Below, in pieces: positions 21,040-30,022 of a stretch of 36,338 nt of DNA; positions within the stretch are counted from its first letter, which is position 1, and every line of letters starts with the position of its first letter. A program made the position numbers and the translations under genes. The stretch is from Cyclospora cayetanensis. Taxonomy: Eukaryota > Apicomplexa > Conoidasida > Eucoccidiorida > Eimeriidae. The notes below the pieces were generated by a model, which saw nothing but the letters and a program-made list of their open reading frames with translations, ran no database searches and was not told the DNA's origin. The stretch lies in assembly GCF_002999335.1 (NCBI RefSeq), contig NW_020312228.1:1-36338 (forward strand), written 5' to 3'.

Positions 21040-22480
21040 GGTGATGCCAGTCTCTCTTCTCCTGCAGCGTTAGCCTTGCAGCAGCCTCTTGCGTGAGTTG
21101 GGGCCGTTTGTGAGCCTCGCCTGTGCGGTTATAGCGGTGTGGTTTAATTGTACTGCAGTTTGACATGCGGCCATAGCCTTGTGCATATGCATCTCACTCT
21201 CTCTAAGTTAATGTCTACAGATATATACATACCTAAGTATTGATATACTTACGTACGGATATCTGTTGATTTGTATCCGTATTCCCAGGCTTGTCTTCTC
21301 TGCAGAGGAGCAGCTGCCCTTAGCTTCACCTCAGAGCAATGGCTGCGAATATCCGCAGCGTTCAACTTTCTGCCTCTGCGGCTTATGTGCAGCCGACTGG
21401 CGCAGACCTACCCGCAGGTACATTAGTACTGCACGCGATAGCATAATGGCATCAGTGCTGACACCGATTTGTAGAATATGATTCAGAATTCAGCTGCATA
21501 CCTCCCGACTCTTCTAAGGTTGGGGTTGTTTCATTATGTCCACTTTTACGATATCATTAATTTTCTTTGCTTAAGCATTAATGTTTGCCTGTTTTTTCTA
21601 CCTAGGGAATTTGGAACGCTCAACGTAATAACTGGGGAGGGAGACCCCTAACTTATAGTCAATACAAGCTTAAGAGAAAGTTGTTGAGTGCATCCAAAAT
21701 GCTGTGGCCTTCCCTTCTTACGGCTCTCGGGTGTGTGTTGTCGCAGCCTCTACGCATTCCGAGCCTTCTTGGCGAGTTGCATAGCATGTAGTGCCCAAGC
21801 TTACATTCATTACGTCATGTTGAATCGAACTTATAGTGCCTTTCAATAAAGATGTGCAAATTGGACAGGCAATCGGTCACGTCCCTACTTATCCTTAATT
21901 TAATATAACTTGTCTATTAGAGAGAGTTCAGTCGTGGCTTGGCCCCCTAGGCCTTCCCCATTCTATTTTGAGACTACCGCCGTAGTGTTTCATGCCTCTA
22001 CGCCGGGCTCAACTGCATGAAAGACAGCAGAAATGTTTCCGGCCTCTCTCCACTAACCAGACAGGCAGAGAGGCTGACCATATTGCAAATAAGAGAAGCA
22101 ATGTGTCTGTTAATCTTGGGAGAGAACAGGAGAGTGTAAAGCCACACACAACAGCCAGCAAAGCATGACGGAACAAACCAACACGCAGCGGCGGCGCAAA
22201 GGCTCACTGTCCTTCAATCGCTGCACAGTGCAACCTTATTGCGATGATGAAACGAAAATATATCAATCAAAATGTGTGCGGGCGGTCCAAATGTCCTTCA
22301 GCGCAGCAATGCCACCGCGCACCATATAGCGGCATGTGCTTGCAAGTACAGCCGCATTCCTATAGCATACTCGACTTAAAACCTAAAAGGCTAAAGAATA
22401 ATTTGCCTGTAAAATAACTGAGAGTGACTGGGCGCAAAATCCCGGTCAAGAGACTCTCAAAACTTCGAAGAGGCATAAAG
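21040..22480. other. 3' region of the kinase gene and intergenic DNA
   Basis: No gene recognised. It likely contains the kinase 3' UTR; an AATAAA lies at 21845-21850. Short frames on both strands carry no motif. The retroelement relic begins at about 22480. Confidence 0.4.
21845..21850 (+). promoter_or_regulatory. Possible poly(A) signal downstream of the kinase
   Basis: AATAAA in TTTCAATAAAGATGTG, about 0.8 kb past the kinase stop. The distance is long, so usage is uncertain. Confidence 0.25.
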
Positions 22481-23806
22481 AAAAACTCATACGTAAGATG
22501 GCCGAGAACACCAGTGAATAAAGTCTGGGTTTAGAGAAGATCCTAATAGTAACGAGAAAGTGTTTAAGCAGTATTCATAAAATACAGTAGTTATTGCAGG
22601 CAGAGCCTGCGCTCGGTCAGGAGAAGACCGAAGGAACGCAAAAATACCTTCCCTGGCCACCAGCGCAGTTAACCAGCCAGAACTGCGAATTCTTCTGCAG
22701 GCGCCAGGAATCACAAACGCTCCTCTATTAACCACTCTTGTTGACTTCTGCTACCTAAGTTCTTTGAAAACTCCCTTATACTGTCTTCCTGGTGCTCACA
22801 AGTCCTAGAATCCAGCACTTGTATCGATTCTTGCGCCATACGTGTCACATACCTGCGCGGTAAAGCCCATTAACAATTCAAGAAGCTTGAAAACCGTTTG
22901 AGGAAGCCAATAATAATAGTTTTGTTGCACCCCTAACCTTTCGGAAAACTGCTAGAACAAGAAGGTGCACAGGTTCGTTTTTGAGCAGACGGCAACGGAT
23001 TCTAGCCACTTGGCCACAAGCTTCATCGTTTGGCCATCAACTTGTGCATTATGTAAATTATGTCGATTCATGAGGACCGAATTTCTAGGCACAGGAAACA
23101 CAGCATACTTCCGCCTATCCTAAGTACCTGCTTGTTTTGGACATACGTTTGCTTGCACGAGCTAGCTGTCCTCAAAAGCCGTCCGCTGCTGAGAGTGACT
23201 CACCTCAAAGCACCAGCTCCACGTCCAGACGGGCAAGGGTCTCCCCACAGTAGATCACAGATGCGGGACAGCAACGGGTAGAAGCGTGCTCCCTTGTATC
23301 ACACGACCTCTTAGCACAAGAGAGAAAATCATGCCAAGCAAGTATATTTTTTGTGTGCACACAGTCGCACATACTGCAGACGAGCGCCGTTATGGTGATC
23401 GTTTTCCGCCTCAGGGTGCTTCGCAGTGGGTATATTATGATCTTAATGAAGGCAGGATATTCAGGCACTCGAGAACGTATGAACTAGCTTGAGATCCCTT
23501 TCCGTAATGCTATTTCGGGGAGATCCATCGGGCTTCCAGACAAAAAGTCGCACATTTCTATGCAGCTTCGTGAAGCGTGACTGATCGGGAGCTACGGATC
23601 AAGTGGGCATATCTGCTATACCTGTCGGCAAAAGCGTAAATGCAATCCTGTCCTCCTGCAGTTCAACAGTAGAGCCCACAGTCAGATAGATCCCAATAAT
23701 TTGTGCAGCTGCACGGCGTTGCAACAGATCGGTTTCACAACCACTCCGCGGCTTCAGCTACTAAAACTCCGGGCACGAGAATGCATAAGCTGACGCGGAA
23801 CGCATC

Positions 23807-24185
23807 TCACACCACACGGAGGGAAAACATTTTGCTGCGGTGTGAGTTCCATAATGGAACGGAAAAACACTCATCTGCTATGTACGAAACGGCACTGCTG
23901 AGCAACGTCAGGATGTAAAAGCAACCAAGTCCCCGTTTTGTTTTGAACCTCAGCTTGCCATCCTTAGCGTGGCAGTGTTTCACACCAAACGGCTCTGGAA
24001 AAGGCCAATTTGAAAAGAATCGAACGATTTTAACTACTGAGAACACAGGGATTAAATTAACCGCGTATGCTGTCAAGTAAATCACCAATAGGAGGGGTCG
24101 GAACTTGTGATTCACAGCAATGTTGTTAAGGGGGTAAAAGCTTACGCACATGCATCACCGTCGGCACGTTTTTGGTACCAACACC
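23807..24185 (-). pseudogene. Relic reverse transcriptase N-terminal part, copy B
   Basis: The minus-strand frame of 114 residues aligns by eye to the start of gypsy RT: a VPKTC stretch just upstream of its ATG (past a stop), YPLNN-x-AV-x-HKF, a hydrophobic block, VFSVVKI, a PFG stretch and a fragment like KTkyGhye. The YxDD catalytic box is not in this frame. It matches the RT start seen in copy A at about 2310-2200. Confidence 0.65.
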
Positions 24186-24477
24186 GGGTTATGTCCCAAA
24201 ACGCCTGTTAATTCCTGCACTTTGCATTCTCCAGCAGATCCTCCGTTCCTCGTTTACTCTCCACACGTTGTGGGTGTTTCTGATACCGTGGAATTGAAAA
24301 TCAAGTTGACTTAGAGGTTAGCTCAATACGGCGCGCTGGACGAAAATCAGGTGGCGAGCGCGCTGGCAGCCTGCCATTCTGTAGCACAGCTACTACCTCG
24401 TTCAAAATATCTATCTATACTTGTCGTTTATCTGCCCAGATTTTAATTACAGCTCCCTTACTCATAACTAGTTGCCA

Positions 24478-24640
24478 AGCCACTTAGACAGGAAGCATGA
24501 TTTATACTGTCTCCTGCACTGTGTTCCTGAGCCTTTCATCCCTAATATAAACGCAGTTTCAAAGGCACTTCAACGAGAAGCATGCTTGTAACAGTTTGCT
24601 TTTACACTGTGCTCCTGAGCCACTCGCATGAAGGTTTTGC
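24478..24640. repeat. Imperfect tandem duplication in copy B
   Basis: Two adjacent diverged copies of about 85 bases. Both carry a GCCACTT/GGCACTT block, then a GAAGCATG block, a tract with TTTATACTGT or TTTACACTGT, and GTTCCTGAGCC/GCTCCTGAGCC. It lies between the gag-like and RT relics of copy B. Confidence 0.6.
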
Positions 24641-25177
24641 CTAACCTCTTTGAGGTACCGAATCTTCCTTATCAACCAGACCTCGGAAGAATGGTGCTGA
24701 GAAGTCCATAAGTTACTTTCCTCAGTGCTTCCTGGCACACTAACTTTCACAGCACGCATCTGTGCCCACATGCGGGCTTTTCATTGAGACACCCATGGCA
24801 TGGTTACGGATACGCAATGGTGCACGGGTCCAGCATAGAAGTCACAGATTGTAATAGGACCTAATTCCGAGTTCAAGTAGCTGTCAACTGGTGCAGCCCT
24901 TCCAATGCGTGCGCTCTGGCGCCTTCCGGCAAATTTAGTAAGCCTTAGGAACTGGGCCTACGAGTGAACAGTCACAGAGTGCATCTGCACAGTCCCCTCG
25001 CACAACAGATCCACTTCACATTCAGCGCCGAGCAAAGCCAACAAATTTTTACACATAAACTTGGGCTTGCAGCATTGCAAAATTTGATCTTATTGGGTCG
25101 CTAAACCAGATGTATCCTCTGGAACCGTCTCACTACACCGGATCCTTCGTTGGGGTTTTCAATTCCCCTGTTACGTT

Positions 25178-25760
25178 TTACTCGCTCTGCATACAGCCTG
25201 TTTCCGCTGGGGTCCAGCCCAATGCGCCAGTTTTTTTAATAGCCTGCATGTGCTTGCAGTTTCGCATTATATGAACCAAGTTCCCACAATACGATAGCAG
25301 CACGCGCGCTGTTTGGTAGGGCTCTCTAAGGCTGCTTAGGAGGGTTGAACCCCTCTGACATTCGCTTTCATTCACCTTGGACTGCACGCTAAAGCCGGTT
25401 GACACAGCCTTGATACTCTTAGATTCTGAATCTTTCATAAGCTCTTTCTTCTCAGCCAAAGATGCAGGAGTTACGCTCTTTTGCTGCTGAGACATCAAGT
25501 ACTCAGTCGTTTGCATAATTCCCATTGAATAGCGCTTAAACGCTGACTTGCGGCCCAGCCTGAGATTACCTGACATGACATTTTGGGCAGACCGTGAATG
25601 AATCACTGAATAAGCAACAGCTCGTCCATGTTGTGGATTGTGTAGTGACCCACAGTTGCATATATTTGCCACACCAACTCACTGCTAGAATCCCGATCTT
25701 CAGCAATTTAGACGATGTTAACTTCTTCCAAGGCTTGCTTTTAACTGAAGGCAAAAACCG
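25178..25760 (-). pseudogene. Gag-like relic with broken zinc knuckle
   Basis: Two overlapping minus frames (25754-25566 and 25672-25178) read through a gag-like region. FKRYSMGIMQTTEYLMSQQQ lies in the middle, and SYCGNLVHIMRNCKHMQ near 25297-25250. The CCHC pattern C-x2-C-x4-H-x4-C is matched from the second cysteine on (C, H, C at correct spacing), while the first position is leucine. Assignment rests on this motif and on its place upstream of the RT relic on the same strand. The 25754-25566 frame on its own shows nothing diagnostic. Confidence 0.5.
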
Positions 25761-26410
25761 GTGGGTCTAGGCTTTATGAAGGCTTGAAATGCAGTAATTT
25801 GTGCAGGCAGGCGCTTCACTCTACATAAGTGAACTCAACATTTAAGTGCCTTCCCTTATATTAGATATGCCTCAAAGATCACTTTTTCTCTTCCTCGGGA
25901 GGTACAAAGCAAGGTACATTCAGACTGGCCGATGAAATTTTCGAGCGTTTTCCACCTTGACGGCCAACTTACTTTCTGGTCGCCATGGCCCCATCAATGC
26001 ACCCATTATACTTTATGTTCGACGAGTTATTGCCTTCTGCATGACGTACACCTACTGCGTCCACAGTGGCTTGCAGGCCGGACTATGCCGTCCCTACAGG
26101 CGTTCGGGGACTGTTCACTTCCATCGCCAGAGGGGTTTCCCTCGAAGAGTGTCTGTCAAAGAAAATCAGGCTATTGAATTACCAAATGACGTACTGGCAA
26201 CCACACAACTGTTGTGGGGATAGTGATATCCGAGTGTATCCACAGCCAGTGGATGAGCGGGGAAAAGGTGCATCGATTCATGCGGAAGCACCAAGTGTAA
26301 TCCTCATTCAAGGTATCTGTAGGGAGGCTCCAAACTTCAAACTGCAGACGAACTAAATAAAACGTTAGCGAATGCTTCTTGAATGAGCTTCCGCCTTCCC
26401 CTGTACGCAG

Positions 26411-27060
26411 TCGTTAGAGTTACCAACATTAGGGGAGAGGGTGCTGTGGAGGTTGAGCTACCAGGAAGCGCTAGGGAAAGCACCTCTTGATCTACTCAAC
26501 ACCCGCTTTATGCTTCTGAGATCGATTAGATGTATTGGGTGCCTCAACAAGCTTAGGCAAACTCTCCATGAAAGAGGCGGAGGAGCGCACTATAAGAGAA
26601 GATATTTCCAAGCATGTCTTCCGTCAAAATGGCTCTGCAACTGGTTTTTACTAATGGAAATGTGATTTTGTTCTAGGCAGATCAGCAACAGGAGTAGGCA
26701 GATATCCAAAAAGATTCCGTGAGCACCTGACGAATTTTTAGGAATATCATCCCGGATAGGGGTCAAAGTTAACCCATGCATTTCGGCGTGGCTTGATGAA
26801 CCTCGTAGACATGGATCATAGTATGCCCCCCGCGAACCGCCCTGAGACAGTTGGACAGACCGACCACAACAACCGTGCTTTCCCCCAGCATACCCTACGA
26901 TTTATCTTGGGAGGTTGATAGACACATTGCTTCTCTCACGTGCGCTGCTTTCTCGTCTCTGCCTGCTTGGTGAGTGGACATAGCCACGGAGCTCTTCCGC
27001 TGTCCTGCATGCGGCTTGGCCAGGCATACAATTATGGAAAACTTGGACGTAGCTTTTGAA
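26411..27060 (+). mobile_element. Plus-strand Ty3/gypsy fragment, copy C
   Basis: At 26841-26885 the plus strand reads PETVGQTDHNNRAF, the degenerate form of the integrase end-of-core block HPqTDGQTERvNR that is nearly universal in Ty3/gypsy elements. The preceding LVDMDHSMPPANR fits the residues before it. About 26430-26645 is homologous to the reverse complement of 24559-24771: the shared blocks CCAGGAAGC, GAGGAGC / CAGGAGC and CAAGCATG occur in the same order. A second element, or an inverted piece, therefore lies against copy B. No intact frame remains. Confidence 0.65.
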
Positions 27061-27146
27061 ATGTAGCGAGGAAGGAATAGGAGACTAAGCCACACTAGAA
27101 CACTCTCTAATACAGTAGTGATGCTAAACTAAGAAGTAACAGGGAA

Positions 27147-27460
27147 GTGCTTCTTTGCTTTATGTGTCCGTTTATCTTATTCATTGCAGGGTACTGTCGG
27201 CTTGACAGAACACGACACAACGTTGGTTGTGGGTTTACTAGACGCAGTAGTGAATGCTCGGATTGCGTTAAGTGTGCAGCTACACCCATGCTAGCTGCCC
27301 GTCTCCCGTCCTGTAGGGAACTGCAAGGGTTACGGGCAAGGGAATGCGGGATATATTTTGACAATCATCCAGATATTTTTAAAAAGGTTGGTAGTGAGTT
27401 TGACTTTAAGTGTCTGCCTTCGGCGACCTTAGGAGGAGTTTTACAAACGAGGCTTAGGCA
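27147..27460 (+). other. Unrecognised open stretch
   Basis: A 116-codon plus frame from ATG at 27147 ends in TAA/TAG context after a GGCAG|GTGAGT donor-like site at 27461. It includes CSDCVKCAATPMLAARLPSC, with paired cysteines, but no family is recognised. It lies next to the plus-strand integrase relic and may be more transposon debris. I would not call it a gene. Confidence 0.15.
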
Positions 27461-27743
27461 GGTGAGTGGAACCCCACTATGCGAAGACAGCCTCTAAGAA
27501 GGGTGGCTTCTCCTAAACATCCCCTATTGAATAAAGCAGTGAACTGCTAAAAATAAAATCCAGCTGATAATCGCTTGAGGGCTTTGTCGTCGCTGAGTAT
27601 TGCTTCTGGCTTTGTGTACTGTTAAAAGAATCCATAGGAGACACCTTTTTTGCACAAGTGTGGAGACAATGAGCAGGAGGGGATGCCGCAATGCTAACCG
27701 TGGGTTACTGTATAAGGAGACAACAGACTGCCGAGGGGAAGCA

Positions 27744-27815
27744 AGGGCGCGCACGGAATTGAACCATGAACCTGCCGATCTGCAGTCGGCCGCTCTACCA
27801 TTGAGCTACACACCC
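27744..27815 (-). tRNA. tRNA-Cys (anticodon GCA), copy 1
   Basis: A full cloverleaf folds on the minus strand. The acceptor stem GGGTGTG pairs with CGCGCCC (two G-U pairs), the D stem is GCTC/GAGC, and the anticodon stem GCCGA/TCGGC holds loop CTGCAGA with anticodon GCA. The T stem is CATGG/CCGTG with loop TTCAATT. The discriminator base is U, as in eukaryotic tRNA-Cys. There is no intron. No run of four or more T lies within about 60 bases downstream on the minus strand, so the Pol III terminator is not obvious. Confidence 0.93.
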
Positions 27816-28744
27816 ACGCAGGGAAAAGCAAATAAACTTTAGTTTCCATGTGCTAGTTACACGGCCAAATCGTGTAACCTATTTATGAATTATGGGCGAA
27901 TTCCATCTACAATGAAGAGCTGGACTTTTATTCAGGATCAAGCTAAACTCGCAAAGACTCACTGTTCTAGACCTAGCTAACGAGCGAAATGCTCCTGGGT
28001 TTGCACGAGCAACAAAGCGGGCCCTTGCGTTTCAAAATTTGTAGAAAGGTGCTATTGCTTGATATCAAAGTATTAATGTAGAGCATATGGACAACATGGC
28101 TGTAGACATGTGGCACAGTTCTGAGAGGTCCAGAATCTGTGTTTGGAACGTTGGATTGACAGTAACAGGCTACGAATGCCAGCGGCAAGAGCAAATGTAA
28201 ACCATGGATAACACTTTTAATGGGGCGGCCACTTTGAAAGTAGCGCCATCCTTCTGGAAGTCCTCTACAGTTACTCTTACCTCCTCCAGCTTATTTTAAT
28301 CAGCCTAGTGATGAATGTAGTTGAATTAGTCACTCGCTGCCCAAGGTGCACGATATGCCGATCAAGCCAAGTGAGTGCGAGAAGGATGTAGGCTGCGTTT
28401 CACTATACCCAGTCAGTTTCTGTGTGCCTTCTCTTAGGCTGTGCCTCGAGACATTGCATTTAGCATATTGGAGACACTCAACACGAAGGCAGCACCAGGC
28501 ACTTTCCCAAAATGATGGATTCAGGGTACTGGGTACCAAGACAGTCGATCCGAATAGATTAAATCAAATCTAAGCATCTATTCAAAGGGTGCAAAACGTT
28601 GCGAGCCACCATAGGAGGAGTTGATACGAAGGTTTGTACGACGCAGTAGAAACCCGCATACGCTGTTTGACTGCAATGCACCACAAACATCTGGGAACAA
28701 ACGCGCGATCACCTCCACACCTTCGAAAAATCTTTAGTTCACAG
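27816..28744. other. Intergenic stretch between tRNA-Cys copies
   Basis: No gene or element recognised. Several short frames are open on both strands, none with motifs. Confidence 0.4.
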
Positions 28745-28820
28745 CGCGGTGGAGGTGAAATACCTTGAACCTAAATCTAATGATCCCCACCGGGCCGCTG
28801 CACCGTTGAACTACACACCC
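28745..28820 (-). pseudogene. Decayed tRNA-Cys copy
   Basis: The minus strand begins GGGTGTGTAGTTCAACGGTG, nearly the 5' half of the flanking tRNA-Cys genes. The flank just beyond (CCCGCACGC on the plus strand) is also shared with the copy at 28951-29022. The anticodon arm and T arm are scrambled, with no GCA loop and no proper TTC loop/stem. It is a pseudogene left by local duplication. Confidence 0.7.
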
Positions 28821-28950
28821 GCACGCGGCATCGCCCACAAGGCTCCCCCTAATGCTTCGTTTTAGGGAAAGAAATATGGGTATGAATACGTTAACACCAG
28901 GCAGAACACATGCCTCCACCAAACAGAGAGCAAAAAGTAACAGATGACCA

Positions 28951-29022
28951 AGGGCGCGCACGGAATTGAACCATGAACCTGCCGATCTGCAGTCGGCCGC
29001 TCTACCATTGAGCTACACACCC
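28951..29022 (-). tRNA. tRNA-Cys (anticodon GCA), copy 2
   Basis: Identical over 72 bases to the copy at 27744-27815, with the same cloverleaf and U discriminator. A TTTTT run lies about 12-20 bases downstream on the minus strand (AAAAAG at 28932-28937 on plus), which would serve as a Pol III terminator. This copy therefore looks the more likely to be functional. Confidence 0.95.
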
Positions 29023-30022
29023 GCACGCAACAGCGCGCCTGATGAATAGTAAATATTCTGTAATACTCCAGATTTTTTGCCCGCAGAATGAGTTTGGGCT
29101 AACATGATTGCATAGTCCAAAAGCAGTTGTGAATGTTGACTGATAGAATACCGCAGAAAGGGACTTGTGTCGCTGTGTTCTAGCTCACGAGGTGAGGCGA
29201 GGGCCCCCCTTGGCCAGGTCAATTATATTGAGGCGGTGGTAAGCGACACAGTCTGTGGTTTGGGGTTCCTGTAAATACCATTCTAATTTTATTCTTGCGT
29301 TTTGACTCTGTCTGCTGTCTGGAGGGAAGTGGGCCTGCTGGTGGCTTATTGCCAGTCCGTTGTGCTGACCTTCTGGTCCGCAGTATCTGCTTTGACACAG
29401 CTCTGCCAAAGCACGTCGCCGCTCTTCTTATTTAGCTAGCTCGCTCCAAGCAAAGCATCCACCAGTGCCTGAAGGTCATCAGAACCTCGAGTTTCTGAAT
29501 GTGCAAGGCCCCGTCCCACAGTAGACCGGTATCGAGTGCCGAGTCAAGTGGATTGTTTCTTAGCACGAGCGCTTGGTCGCCCATTGTCACTGCCTCGCGC
29601 TTTCTCTGGGTTTTTTTATCACTTCCAATATCAGCTGAAGCCTACACCGTGGCCGTGCTCTCCGCGCGGTGCTGATTAGAGAAGGAAGGAGGCCCTTTCC
29701 TTGGCAAGCACTCGTGACTGGGGGGTTCTTGTTGACGCTGGCCCCTCGGGTTTGCGGAGTCTTTTTTCTTCTGACGTAGCCGCCGCAGTCGGTCGTTTTC
29801 TTGCGCTCGCTCGTTTTAATAGGAACCGCCTGGCCTCAGGGCCCTTTGCTTCGCGGGTGATGTGCGAGAGCTGGCCCCCGTGGGAAAGGCAGGAGGATGC
29901 CCCTTGGCCAATGTAAGGATTGCCTTGCATTGCTAAGTCGTTAGGAATATAGCCTGCGGCATCCGGGAGGGGGGAGGAAGGCTTCAGCGGCGAAGAAGGG
30001 GAGCCAATCGGGGTAAAAGGCC
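29023..30022. other. Intergenic stretch upstream of the LRR gene
   Basis: No gene recognised. A 70-codon open frame at 29701-29916 just upstream of the LRR start has no motif and may be 5' UTR. GC content rises towards the gene. Confidence 0.35.

Larger units (their letters stand above)
22480..26440 (-). mobile_element. Decayed Ty3/gypsy-type retrotransposon, copy B
   Basis: Minus-strand relic homologous to the one at 1-2650, in the same orientation. Matching landmarks include the block TTGCAGGCAGAGC (22595) against CTGCAGGCAGAGC (about 82), CAAGTCCTAGAATCCAGCACT (22798) against the same block at about 280, and a GTTGTTAAGGGGGTAAAAGC block (24121) against the one at about 2234. The minus frame 24151-23807 is a broken RT start: YPLNNIAVNHKF, then VFSVVKIVRFF, FPEPFGVKHC and a KT-KRGLGCF stretch. 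The minus frame 25672-25178 ends in YCGNLVHIMRNC, a nucleocapsid-type zinc knuckle whose first cysteine is lost. The gag side thus lies at high coordinates, as expected. Stops and shifts are everywhere. Confidence 0.75.

Noticed and set aside
28745..28820. Third functional tRNA-Cys or other tRNA
   Set aside because: Only the 5' half matches; no anticodon or T-arm pairing is possible.
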